Origin: Daphnia carinata
Taxonomy: Eukaryota; Arthropoda; Branchiopoda; Diplostraca; Daphniidae
DNA: 64,000 nucleotides
Assembly (NCBI RefSeq): GCF_022539665.2
Contig: NC_081334.1
Coordinates: 2,914,001-2,978,000 of the forward strand
Direction: 5' to 3'
This document shows, piece after piece, positions 1 through 11,156 of the stretch (the stretch's first letter is position 1; every line of letters starts with the position of its first letter). Both the position numbers and the translations under genes were made by a program. Below the pieces are notes generated by a model. The model was not told the DNA's origin and did not search any database. It saw only the letters and a list, made by a program, of their open reading frames with translations.

Positions 1-28
1 ACTAGAAAAAAGCCAACTTGACATTATA

Positions 29-98
29 TGATTCATGGCTCATTGGTAAAGCATCGGCGTGGTATGCCGAACATCCAGGGTTCGATCCCTGAATAATA
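29..98 (+). pseudogene. tRNA-like relic (possible tRNA or tRNA-derived SINE head)
   Basis: A B-box-like GGGTTCGATCCCT lies at 79–91 and an A-box-like TGGCTCATTGGTA at 36–48. A five-pair anticodon stem (TCGGC/GCCGA) encloses a seven-base loop whose anticodon would be GGT (threonine). The fold fails elsewhere: the T-loop has six bases, the D-stem is short and the seven-base acceptor arms barely pair. I read it as a decayed tRNA or the head of a tRNA-derived SINE rather than a working gene. Confidence 0.35.
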
Positions 99-346
99 AA
101 TGAATGCTTACAGATAAACGATAAACTAATGGAAACAATGCTTATCATCAAAGGTGGCATAAACAATGGTGAAATGAGCAAGCTAAATAAAAAAAAAGTT
201 GATAAATGTAATGTGTGAACACAGACAATGAAAATAACAAATTTTGCAAAAAACATTTTATAAAAAAAAATTTATTGACAATTCTCTGCACATTACAATT
301 ATTTTTGCAACTTTAAAAAGGCACAATAGCCCTTTCAAAAGTTGCC

Positions 347-619
347 GTCAACCCAGGCAGGGGGAGACACTGCCTTGTTGACCCACCGGGGAGATTACCC
401 GGTGATTGGCTAAGAGAAGCCGGAAGAAGAGCTGAAGATTTGGAACATTTTTACAGGAGCGATTAACCTTTAGTTCGGATTTGTGGGCAGCCACGTCACC
501 CTCCGTGAACACATCATCGGACTAAGCGGCACCCCACGTCCCCTTTCCGGCCAGAGCCCTCCAAACCTCGGTATACGTTGTTTTTATATATACCGTACAG
601 TAGGGGCATGACCCCCTAC
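347..619. other. Cluster of consecutive perfect hairpins, unassigned
   Basis: Several perfect inverted repeats follow one another: GTCAAC 347–352 with GTTGAC 377–382, enclosing AGGCAG 355–360 with CTGCCT 370–375; CACCGGG 384–390 with CCCGGTG 398–404; GGCT 408–411 with AGCC 418–421; CGGTATA 569–575 with TATACCG 589–595; and GTAGGGG 600–606 with CCCCTAC 613–619. There is no convincing reading frame across it. It could be a structured noncoding RNA or the structured end of a mobile element. I recognise no RNA family. Confidence 0.5.
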
Positions 620-1546
620 GGGCTTATTATGAGTCAAGGGGAAACGGGGCTTCAGAAAAGAAGGGAGCCCAGATATGCACTTCAATTTTTTTAATATCAA
701 ATACCGTCTGGGGAATCCGAATTAAGTATAGCAATGTCATGTCATCCATCCAATCAATACAATTTATTCAGTGTCTTGCCCCAACCAAGAATCTTTTCAG
801 ATCCAATGTTACTATTAACCTATATTGAGAAAAGAAAAACAATACCATTAAACACATCAATTGTTGATCATGGAACTTACATGACTTATAGATTCAACTT
901 CTGGTGGAAGCTTGGGAAAGGACATACAAATTGCAGATTAACTTCATTGTATAAGGCTCTTGAATGATAAACTAGCACCTGTAGAATGTTGCATTGTTGA
1001 TAGTTGTGTTCCCAGTACATGAAAATCCTTTCCTATTGGTTAAATTTTTTTTTGGTAGATAAGACCTGGTTGGCAAAAAGGAGGAGAAATTCTTCGTCAT
1101 AAATTCAAAATTATTTGAAGAAAAATCCTTTCATACCTAAAGAGTCCATGTATGATGTTCATCTCTGCAATAGCAGCAAAATTAAAACATCTTTAGGGCC
1201 ATTTAAGTACCCAGTTTCCCCAACACTCTGAACGTAAAGGACAAGTTGTTCTTTAGACAGAGAAGCAGAATTATTTGAGGCTTCTAGCTGTGACAGAACT
1301 ATAAAGGATTGCTGTTGTACTGGATTCATTAACACAAGATGTTACTTCTCATTAGGCAATTTGCATTACTCTATTAATTTACCTCACACCTTACGGTAAT
1401 GCACTCTGTGTTTTTTCATCTGTAGGCTCACTCTTCCATCCTGTAACACTTCCAGACTTGATTTGATCCCCCGTTAAAATCTGTGAATGCAAAATAATAG
1501 CATGAAAAATACTTTTTCGATAGACAAAAAACCGAAAAGTAACTAA

Positions 1547-2142
1547 TCAATGTTTCATGTTGAACTTGTGCCATTTCTGGGTTTCTGTACCACACCCATT
1601 TTCAGCCCAACTACGGTCCCACAATTCTTCAGTTCCTTCACTGCATGAGCTTATTACTAACGATTCTTTTAGTGCAGCACTAACAGAATTTAAATTTAAC
1701 ACACTGTCAGGTGGTGGACTGAATAACTAAGCAATAAATAATTTTTTTTTTAAATTTTTTACTTATTTTGAATTCTTATTTGAAAACTTTAGGTACCTGG
1801 CTGTGTTCGCCTAATGCCAACTCATCCTCACGTTCAGTTAGAGATGAGTTTTGAAAAACCTCCTTCACTTTTGGAAACTGTTCCATTCCAATTTGTTCTT
1901 TTCCCCTAGCTGAGCTTGAAGACTCAAAATTTGAGCTACAAAACACGAATGAATAAAAGCAAATAAATAGAATCATTACGTGTTAGGCCTACGATCCTTA
2001 GCTTTGTTATCTAATATTTTGTGTTGTTCCAATAACTGGGCCTGCAGCTTCATAATTTGATCTAATAAACAATAATTAATAATTGAAAACCAATATAATA
2101 ATGTTTATACTTACCATTTTTTTGTTTTATTATCTTATCCAT
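1547..2142 (-). CDS. Hypothetical 142-residue protein, four exons
   Basis: Read on the minus strand, four exons join in frame: 2142–2115, 2061–1980, 1935–1797 and 1726–1547, with GT–AG introns and intron phases 1, 2 and 0. The start ATG is at 2142 and the stop TGA at 1549–1547. The first 30 residues are charged and glutamine-rich and could form a short coiled coil (MDKIIKQKNDQIMKLQAQLL). A serine-rich stretch, a short PPP and a tryptophan-containing tail follow. No signal peptide or membrane segment is visible. I do not recognise the family. The splice phases and the continuous frame over 429 bases are the main evidence. An alternative splice from the last exon into open sequence at 1482–1397 is possible. 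Confidence 0.5.
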
Positions 2143-3608
2143 TTTTCAATTGTTCCTCCAGCCACGCGTTGTTCTCCAGCCACGCTACTCAATTAACTGC
2201 TAATGGGATACAATTAACTCAAATTGCTTACATGCATGTAATAACGAAACCGACTGATAGATGGCTACGGGTAGAAAAAAGAGAAAAAAGTGCGATTTTT
2301 TTTTTTTTTTCCGCCATTTTTTTAAAATTTTTTTATGTAAAACGGATTGCCATATTGCCATATTATGGCAATCCGTTTTACCCAAAATAAAAATAAAAAA
2401 CATTGTTTTTTTTTCTGTTTTACACGTCAAATAATTCTGTGATGCATATTTTTCAAGACATCTAGTGGACAAGTGGCTAACTCCGATTCGTTTTCATAGC
2501 CACCACGTCAGCTATTCTGCCAAAATTTCTATCAGCTGTTTCATTTCGCGTGGCGTCGGATTTAGGATGGAAGCATGAAATGAACGTCTTCCTTCTCGAA
2601 ATTTTACCGTCGATTTCGCCGTGCCTAGACCTGGATTTTGTGGGTTGAATCTGTGCTAAAAGGTAAGAGTAATTTCATTAACGGTATTATGGCAGCTATT
2701 CATTCGTAAACTATTGTGTAACACATTCTAAATTATTCAAAAGAGGAACATTGCTTAACTTAGCCAGCACGTTTTTGATCTCCATTAGTCAAATACACCG
2801 CTTCGGTGCATGGCTTGATTTAACCCAGTTTTTCATTTCTGTTAGGCAACTACACATTTGACACCAAAGGTGTTACTTGCAGCAGGCAGTTCTTAACAAT
2901 CTGTTCTCTTCTCTGGATCCTAGTCTGTGCAACCTGGATCTCTTAGATCCAAAATTTCTCAGATCCAGATTCCATAAGGTACTCGTAGGCTATCTTACAA
3001 TTTATGGTTTAGTTTTTAACTGTACTTCTAGATTTTTGGGAGATACCTGGTGTGACGTGGTGGCAACAGAGTCATTTGCCAGAAAGGAAAGCTGTTGATG
3101 TTCCATTATCAGTGTAAATGAAAAACTTCCAGTATCATTGTTGCATTGTTGGATTACTTACTCATTCAAGAAACGGAGAAAGATTCAAGATGAATTTGGT
3201 CATTTCTTTTTTCCTAAGTGGCTAGTCAAGTCTCTCTAGTCACATTGTCACATTGTGCTGGTCACTGAAAACTTGGGTTTACATACCTTCTTTGCCAATT
3301 GTGTTTTGAGATTCTTAGTTTTTTTTGTAGTTGACAGTAAATTTGAACAAAGAAAGAAAATTCGTAGCAATTTTTGTTTGCTATGGCTAGACTTTAAGTC
3401 AAACAAGTTGATAGAAAAAATAAGCTAAGTTTATCTTTTGACTTTTAATAAGTCATCTACCTTAAAAATGAAGTACACAAAACAAATATATAAATTTTAA
3501 ATTGTTTTTATTGTCCCACCTCCACCCTTCAATTCCACCACTATTTTAGATGACATAATATATATACATACAAATACATACATAAGTACATATATACACT
3601 TAACTAAA
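2143..3608. other. No recognised gene
   Basis: Beyond the 18-base inverted repeat I find only short open frames without known domains. A possible untranslated first exon ends at a GTAAGAGT donor near 2661, preceded by a short ATG frame at 2580. A small transcript reading away from the gene at 1547–2142 is therefore conceivable but unsupported. Confidence 0.3.
2337..2381. repeat. Perfect 18-base inverted repeat with 9-base loop
   Basis: GTAAAACGGATTGCCATA at 2337–2354 is the exact reverse complement of 2364–2381. It lies about 200 bases upstream of the minus-strand gene start at 2142, in AT-rich sequence. It is probably a small foldback element. A role in transcription is not shown by the sequence. 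Confidence 0.7.
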
Positions 3609-3946
3609 TTAACCTGTTGGCTGCCACGCCATGTAACTCGTACGTTGCTTAAGCTACGGTCGCTACATGTCGGGTCCGAAGGATCCCCGACCAAGGTGGG
3701 GCTTGTCCGAAGACAAGCCCGGGCTGGCACGGTGAAAGAGTCCATTCTGGGAATGCACACCCCAGGATATCTCTCACCGTGCCGACAAAGAGAAGTCCCT
3801 ACTGGTGCATTGCCTAGCGCCTAATGGCATAAAGCCATTAGGCGCAATGGCGACTGTTCCCCCCATGGCCATGAGGAGAACAGCGCCCAAGTCCCTACAA
3901 CTACCAAAAAAAATAGGAGCAAACGGCGTGGCAGCCAACAGGTTAA
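3609..3946. mobile_element. piggyBac-type MITE with TTAA target duplication
   Basis: The ends are TTAA followed by CCTGTTGGCTGCCACGCC (3609–3630) and its exact reverse complement (3925–3946): an 18-base terminal inverted repeat plus the TTAA duplication typical of piggyBac-family insertion. The terminal bases starting CC fit that family. The 338-base element has no transposase frame, so it is a non-autonomous MITE. Inside are more perfect inverted repeats: GCTTGTC/GACAAGC near 3687–3719, GGCACGGTGA/TCACCGTGCC around 3726–3782, and a hairpin with CGCCTAATGGC and GCCATTAGGCG arms near 3819–3844. Confidence 0.85.
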
Positions 3947-3993
3947 CTTATACACTAGAATGCAAAACAAAACAAAACAATACCAAGGCGAAT

Positions 3994-4006
3994 CCCCTAG
4001 ATGGCG
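3994..4006 (+). promoter_or_regulatory. CTCF-like motif at the edge of the minisatellite
   Basis: CCCCTAGATGGCG matches the CTCF core consensus CCASYAGRKGGC except at the third base. It directly abuts the minisatellite, whose basic unit shares GATGGCG, so the motif may have seeded the array or may match by chance. Confidence 0.35.
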
Positions 4007-4465
4007 ATGAGATGATGGCGATGAGATAACGGCGATGGAGGCGGCGATGGCGAAGGCGGCGATGGCGATGGAGACGGCGATGGCGAAGACGGCGATGGCG
4101 ATGGAGACGGCGATGGCGAAGACGGCGATGGCGATGGAGACGGCGATGGCGAAGACGGCGATGGCGATGGAGACGGCGATGGCGAAGACGGCGATGGCGA
4201 TGGAGACGGCGAAGAGGGAGACGGCGAAGGAGACGGCGATGGAGACGGCGATGGAGACGGCGATGGAGACGGCGATGGAGACGGCGATGGAGACGGCGAT
4301 GGAGACGGCGATGGAGACGGCGATGGAGACGGCGATGGAGACGGCGAAGGAGACGGCGATGGAGACGGCGATGGAGACGGCGAAGGAGACGGCGATGGAG
4401 ACGGCGATGGAGACGGCGATGGAGACGGCGATGGAGACGGCGATGGAGACGGCGATGGCGATGAG
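4006..4465. repeat. Purine-rich minisatellite (33-base then 12-base units)
   Basis: From about 4040 to 4205 a 33-base unit made of GGCGAT, GGAGAC and GGCGAAGAC blocks repeats. From there to about 4455 the array changes to a simpler 12-base GGAGACGGCGAT unit with occasional GGCGAA variants. Both strands stay open in one frame (Met-Glu-Thr-Ala repeats forward, Ser-Pro repeats on the complement). This follows from the unit lengths being multiples of three, so I do not call it a gene. Confidence 0.9.
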
Positions 4466-5758
4466 GCGACTATCAGGATTTTCTTTTTATTGACCCTATG
4501 TAAATGTAACAGATGTAAAGGAATTAGATAAAAGAACAACAAATGAATTTAATAAAAGAGATCTAAGTATATTTATGGTTCACCGGGACTTTAAAAATGA
4601 TACAAGTAAATAACGAAAACTAGCTCGATCAGTTTCCCAGGATTACTGGGACCATAATATGAACAGACTGAAGACAGGGAATGTTACTTCTGTAAAATAG
4701 TTTTTCATTCAAAAGAAATCCTTTGCTAAATGGTTATCAAACATTCCATATGTTCAATCTTCTTCAAAAAGAGCTTGTCACAATCAGTTGTCATAAAGCG
4801 TTGTTAGTTGAACGTAGATTCAAAAAGTTCAAACAAACAAATATTTAGTACAACAAAAGTCATGATATTGAATACAAACTGCAAAAAGATTAATAATCCA
4901 TTTAGTTTATATTATTACGATACAGATGAAAAAGGCTGATAAGTTAAATACTGATAGCTCAGCTAGTGTGATCGTTATTGAAACAGTTAAGCCAATCCGT
5001 TAACCTCTACTTACAATTCTATGTAAGAGACTCACTGCCAAGTAATACTCAACAATTTGCCAACAATATTTCTGTTATGCTCTGAAGAAGAACTTAAAGA
5101 TATTTTACGCTACAAAAATCATACGGCTGATTTTCCAAAGCACCAGCTGAGCATCGACTTCTGTGTTCAACTTATCATTGCTGGTTTACATAAAACGCTT
5201 CCATCTTCCTAATTCTAACAATAAAGCAAAATAAAAATGCCTGAATAAAAATAATGATCGTATATTACTTACTCATTGATGTAGACGCACAAAACAGGGG
5301 GAAAACTAAAAAAAACAACAGGGCAAAAATGTTTGCATTGTGACATGGCTAATGGCGGACATGACAGACGACGGTAGCGTTCAATCTGTCGGGTTTTAAT
5401 GCGAAGCAACCGAGGTTTTAAATCTTCATACGATAACCATTCTCGAATTTTAAATATACCCCCAGTGATTGATTAGATTTTTAATTCAAGGTTCCTTAGT
5501 GTTTATATGCAAATTTCCGATGTTAACGAAGTAGTGTTATAAGTATGTGCAACTCGCGCGATCAACCAATAATGAAATAGCAAAACAAACACAAAAAAGC
5601 CGCTAACCCAATTCATGTATGATCAAAATGTTTAAAATGTTTGGAATATTAATGTTCATTTTTTACTTTTTGCCAAGTTGAAAAAAAAAAAAATACCGGA
5701 AGTGATCGGAAGTAGCCTATATCTCCAGAAATACTAGGCTCACAACAAAACGAATATG
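4466..5758. other. No recognised gene
   Basis: AT-rich sequence with only short open frames and no recognisable domains, RNA genes or terminal repeats. Confidence 0.4.
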
Positions 5759-5951
5759 ATTTTCGTGATCCTCGTGAAATTTAAGGTATGTCTGACCTAT
5801 TTTGACCTGTTTTTGGCCAAAAGTCCAATTTGGCCAAAATCGCGATTTTTCCTGAACTATAGTTCAGGGAAATTTGCGATTTTTGACGATTTTCGGGTAT
5901 TTTCTACTGACACATGGATTCGACCCCAAATTTCACGAGGATTACGAAAAT
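5759..5951. mobile_element. Foldback/MITE-like inverted repeat element
   Basis: The 24 bases at 5759–5782 and at 5928–5951 are inverted copies with one mismatch. The centre holds the perfect palindrome CCTGAACTATAGTTCAGG, flanked by further imperfect pairing (GCGATTTTTC with GAAATTTGC). The whole 193-base segment can fold on itself. No coding frame of interest and no clear target duplication are visible. Confidence 0.6.
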
Positions 5952-6279
5952 GCCGGTCTTTTTTTGTTCAGACCAATAGATAGTGTGTTATTAAGCATTT
6001 TCAAACCGAATCTTAAACCGGAAGTTGAAATTTCGAAAATTTAAAAAGTGAACTATGTTCTTCTTTACAAGGTCTAGAAGATCTGCGCAGTTTCAAACGT
6101 TAACTATAGTAAATTAACATAACATGGTCTTTTAAAGTTGTTGAAGTTCAGGTTTCAGGTATGACTCATCACTTTAAAAGCATCAACCACTTTAAAGCAA
6201 TACCACACACATAATGATCCAGGCAAATATTTCAAAACCCTCACCTTTATTTGATATCCATCAGAATTAATTAGCTTCA

Positions 6280-6670
6280 CACGATTACACTCAAGTTTAC
6301 ATTATTATTAAATAAAAACCTACAGCACAAGCACAATTCTGATACAACTTTTCGTAACAATGATTTGGGACATCTGGCGGCCGTAGTTAGACTTTGTAAA
6401 GCCAGATTCGTGAATATGTCAATAGCCTTCTCGTCGTTTGCATAAGATAATTTTTGTACCAAATAACATTAGAATCCAATAGATTCGTCCAATAAATCGG
6501 CGAAATGTTACGATGGCACTCGCAAGATAGAAAATGAAGTTCTAGCAATTGCAAGTGGATTTTTCATTCTAGATAGTTGGCCCAAAGCTGGTATAGCAAC
6601 CATGTCCCAGCTTTGAAAGAATACTACTTGTATGCAGTGGCACAGGCTGCGCGTAACTACTATAGGCAAA
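6280..6670 (-). pseudogene. Copia-type retrotransposon relic (RNase H region)
   Basis: Minus-strand translation in shifting frames recalls the end of Ty1/copia polyproteins. One segment reads SRMKNPLAIARTSF (about 6570–6525), then after a stop HFADLLDES, resembling the copia NP…ART…HF…DLLDE stretch. Another reads KLSYANDEKAIDIFTNLAL (about 6455–6400), resembling the copia Y…DE…ADIFTK motif. Stops and frameshifts separate them, so it is a dead fragment. No LTRs were identified. Confidence 0.5.
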
Positions 6671-9600
6671 TTTAGAATATGTTGATTTGAATGTAGACAA
6701 TGATGCATAACTATGTCAGCTACAATTACCACTTTTTAAACATTTACACCCACCTGACAGATGAAATCCTCTGGTGCAGAATAACTCCTTCGTTTTTCTT
6801 GTCTGCCAGATTTTCCTTTTCACAGTATATCTCTGTGGAATGAGTGAATGGTTTCTTGTGGGAGGCCTTTCCAGTCACCCTACTTTGTCATTTTACACAG
6901 TGCTAACTATAAGAGATGTTCAAAGTTGAATTCAACCAACATAACATAATAACTAACTGATATACATTCCCACTATTGGTTTAAGGTAACCTTTCCTTTG
7001 CTAACCATTTTTTTTCCCAAATAAACAGCTCTATGCCTTATGTCCCAATATTTCAATGCCCAGTTCATTCCTCATCATCATTATTCTGGTCACTGTAAAA
7101 AAAAAAATATTTCATATCACACTTACAAAAACATATCATGCTTGTACTTATTAATGTGTGTACACCATTACAATAAGCTGAATTTAGAGCGTCACGCAAT
7201 CGATGTTGTAAACGGGTTGGCTGTACGGCAAGCACTATGTATTCTCTCGCAGTAGCTTTTTTTTTATACTAAAGAAGAAAATTTGGTTCTAGGGGCAAAA
7301 AAAAAAAGATAAAAAAGATAACACCAAGAAGTTAAACAGTAGAAACTATTAACTTACCAATCATTCAAGCACAATATTTTACAACTTTAGAAAGAGAGGA
7401 TTCAATTTCTGCACACTAATCAAATTGGAAGAGTCGTTATGTTTTTGAAGAAGCCCATACCTTGATTTAGGATAATTCACTTTCATTATCCCCCCATTAT
7501 TCTCGAAGGAAGCTTTCCCAGGTAGAACTTTGTTCAACCCTTGCTGGTAATTTCAGTGATCAATTCCTTGAAGTCAATGGGAATATTGTTAATACTTTTT
7601 TACCATGAAATTTTAATGGAAGCCATTAAGGGGTAGAAATCCAGTAGGTCATATCAGTTCCAATGCACTATTATCATGAAGTTCTTTTCCCTGCATAAAT
7701 TTTATCCACAGCAAATGGCTCTAAATCTAATATGCCTATATTAAACACATACCACAAGAATGGGCTGCAAACAACACCGCATGGCACACACAACACATAT
7801 CCTATACAACCTGCAGAAAGAAATTCATATGGACCTTATGAAATCACTGATACCTACTAACTCATTTGCGATATACAAAATTTGATACCATTTTCTGCTG
7901 ACTTGTTTAAAACGTGCATGGCGGTAAACTCGAAAGTTTTTACGACAAAGAAATTCCAGAACAGCACTAGACGAAGCAGATGTAACTATGATGGCAACTA
8001 ATGGTAATTTGAGTTTCGTCTGTTTGCCGCCACTGAAAGCTATGACATAATAAAACAAAAGCATCACTGAGATTTCTTTTGCATAATTTTTGTTTTGAAT
8101 GAATTCATACAACACTAAGATCCTTGAATGGGCTGATTTTACCTGGCATACACGGTTATAACAGAAGTTGCAGATGTCGTAGCCTTAACCTTTTTATACG
8201 ATGTTACAATTTAAAGTTATGGCCGGTTTACTTATAGGTTCCCAAAAAACAACGTTTAGAGAAACAGTTGGCTGCCATCTATTAACTAGCCTCCAACATG
8301 CTGCCATCTAGTAACGTCATAGTACGCAACTACTTTAAAGTTGTTTCCGAATTTGTTAACAGCTATTTCAGATATTTGTTTTATACAATTGAACTTGGCG
8401 TTCCAGAATAATCTCTGCTGGCGAACAACATTATTTGCGCCCACAACTCTTACGCCCAGCTGCATGTGCCCACACCAAGCATTCTGTGGGCTTCACTTCT
8501 AAAACACACTCAGCGATGAAAACAAACAGAAGCACCATTAGATTTTCTTAATTTTCCATTGGAATATGACATTTAACAGAAACTTTTGAACAAGCTTTCA
8601 CCGCTCCCACATAGTCAGCAAGTAAATAGTGGCACAGCAACGTCATCTTGTTTTCCAACTAACAACCGAAAAATTAATTAAAATTTTGCTTTTTTGAGAC
8701 AGGAACTGCACCGATATGAACTCTTTAAACACTTTTAGAGCGTGAGCTTTATACATACACTATAAAGTTAAGAATGAATTCCAGGAAACCAAATTCCAAA
8801 AATGAACTTAAGAATTTTGCACAATTGATATGTTCCAATATTTAAAAAATAAGTTATGGTTACTTTAAAATTTTAAGTACCCTCAATTAATCAATAACAA
8901 ACGAGATGCCAACGCCTTTGGAGCCTAATCCGAAAATTAACAGCAGCTGCAGGAGATCAGTAGGTTAGGCTTTGAACGCCATACCATCTATCGGGCTCCA
9001 TGTGCAGTTGGCAACCACCCCATCAACCGTACTCGAGGTCACATTCCGCCATCAACCAGACTTGGGGTCATGTTCATATATTAACTCTATCCAATCATTC
9101 CCAAAGTTCTATGTTGCATCCATCTGTACATAACTTTCTTATTAACCTCAGCACCATTTCCTCCTTCGATTCGTAGTAACTATTATGTAGCTAGACCCTT
9201 ACTTAAATGTTTAAGCAGCTACTTCTGAATGCTGAAATGAAGTGAAAATGGCAAACGAAGCTATTATCAGGATACATCTTTCCAAATGAGGTAGCAGATG
9301 GACATCAAGCTGGAATGAATTGTAAAAGACCTTATTCTACTTTAACATTAATACGAGGGTCTGCAATAAACAAAGAGATGCCTAGTCATACCTTACTTTA
9401 ACTGAGTTGCAATGACTTATTCCTGAACACTAAAATATGAAACCTGGTTTTGAACAAAAAGAAAAGTATTATTAATGAACAAAGTTGAAAAATTATCCAT
9501 TGAACCTACTATACTACTACTATCAAGATTCCATGTTTTGCCACTTCACTGCCCGCTACCTGTAATAGCGCCTAGTCCCGAAACAGTGAAAAAGAATCTT

Positions 9601-10044
9601 TAATTAAGGGATGGTATTGTTGCACAAAATATTTCACAGACAACCTTTTAGGTAATACAATGAATCAATTCAATTCTAGACATCTGATTGTCTATGGGTA
9701 ACATTGCTTCATACACTTCAGATAGCGCTTCCAATTGTTTATCTCGATAACGAGGATCCTCTACGTGAAAGCAGCATGATGCAAACCTGAAGTCCCACAT
9801 CCACCTCAGTTAAAAACTAAAACTTCACTAGCACACCAGGGTTTGAAGAATGCGATGAGCACTCGGGTCACGGCTGTAGAAACCTGTGGAACTGCACGTG
9901 TTACGGTCCAATCCTCTTATACCCAAATGGAAAGTATTCAAGTAAAAACTTCTATGCAATTACCTGATATGGCCAAGTAGTATGCCAGTACACAGACGCT
10001 CCAGGAGGCTGGGATGTACTGTCATGAGGCAATCCAGTACTAAC
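6671..10044. other. No recognised gene
   Basis: AT-rich sequence with scattered short frames. The longest is a 96-codon minus-strand frame (8115–7825) with no recognisable domain. Two weak GCCATCTAGT-like motifs occur at 8273–8312, related to the array at 10045–10316. Confidence 0.4.
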
Positions 10045-10316
10045 CGCCATCTAGCGGGTTGATTTTCAACAGCTAACCGCCAGCTAGAGGTTTGAATTTC
10101 AACAGCAAAACCACCATCTAGCGAACAGATTTCCAACGTCAACAAACACCTTCTAGCGGATGGATTTTCAACACTAGGAATCGTCGTCTGTTAAGTTGAT
10201 TTATCGCCATCTAGCGGATGGATTTCGAATCGCAGCACCGACATCTAGGGGGCGTTCCAACCACACAAACGCCATCTAGTGTGATTATTTTTATCCACTA
10301 CATAGCCATCTAGTGT
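10045..10316. promoter_or_regulatory. Degenerate tandem array of CTCF-like motifs
   Basis: The motif CGCCATCTAGCGG or close variants occurs at 10045–10057, 10078–10090, 10112–10124, 10147–10159, 10205–10217, 10239–10251, 10270–10282 and 10304–10316, about 33–60 bases apart. It is often followed by GATTTTCAACA-like spacers. The reverse complement CCGCTAGATGGCG fits the CTCF core consensus CCASYAGRKGGCR at nearly every position. All copies point the same way. The spacing and shared spacers show origin as a decayed tandem repeat. Whether it binds CTCF and acts as an insulator is inference. Confidence 0.55.
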
Positions 10317-11156
10317 AGTTCTCATCCACAAGAAATCCATCTATAATCGCGATTCCCATCCACAGCAGCCTGGTTTGCTATAACCAGCACACCATTTAGT
10401 TAGTGGGTCTCGTCGGCGTCAATTCATTAACATACGGAAGTCTAAATTTCAAATACCGTTTGAGCTGACTATGTACCAATACTGATATAATACCAAATCA
10501 TTGAGAGGTTTGTTCATATTCGGGTGCGACATCTAAAGTTGCAAACTCTTGATGAAATGGACACCCTAATTATTATACTCTTCCTTCAGCAAAGAAAAAT
10601 ATGAGTGTTTTTTAATACTTCAATAATTGCTAGAAATAAACTAAGTAGAAAGCTGGTGGCTTTAACTAGAAACGCCATACCTTGTGTAAAAGAGTGCACA
10701 CGGTATCCCATCCATGGTGCCAACAAATGCTATTTCCAGCACAACCAGAAACTTTGAAAATTTTCTTGCCCAAATTGCTGATCACTTTTTTAACACCAAC
10801 ATTTATAACCTTTTACATTTCTGTAATAACATATATAAAAAAGATAATTACAATTGTATCACCCTTTGACATCAATACCTGTTCAACCTAGGCAGGTTAG
10901 ATGAAATATCCAAATTGCATCAATGGCAATAATTTTCCACTTCAAATTCCAAAAGAGCATTTAAATACAAATTTTAAATGCTGATTGTCTTTGAGTGCCA
11001 GAACATTACCTAAAATAAGAGGACCACACTGTCAAAACAATTGTAATTGGTGTAACTAAGAAGCAAAATGAAAGAATTGAACTAACTTCAATCTTTACCC
11101 TTCTCAGAAAAGTTGCATTCGTCATTGTCTTTTAGCAACTTCGGCTTTCGAATGTT
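10317..11156. other. No recognised gene
   Basis: Two further degenerate copies of the CCATCTA motif (near 10335 and 10388) fade out here. Beyond that there are only short frames and AT-rich sequence. Confidence 0.4.

Larger units (their letters stand above)
1..1546. other. Mostly unassigned DNA with open exon-like segments on the minus strand
   Basis: Apart from the tRNA-like relic and the hairpin cluster I see no complete gene. Two minus-strand stretches look coding. One runs about 1480 down to 1397, after an AG and ending at a GT. The other runs about 1330 down to 1151 and reads as roughly 60 codons with a leucine-rich end. They could be further exons of the gene at 1547–2142 by alternative splicing (an in-frame TTA|GTAATAAG donor exists there), but the phases between these two segments do not match. 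Confidence 0.3.

Noticed and set aside
3997..4542. Long Ser-Pro repeat frame on the minus strand and Met-Glu-Thr-Ala repeat frame on the plus strand
   Set aside because: Both follow automatically from 33- and 12-base repeat units. There is no domain, no splice support, and flanking codons do not resemble coding sequence.
6360..6384. CATCTGGCGGCCG as an extra CTCF-like site
   Set aside because: It fits only part of the consensus and lies inside the copia relic, so chance is more likely.
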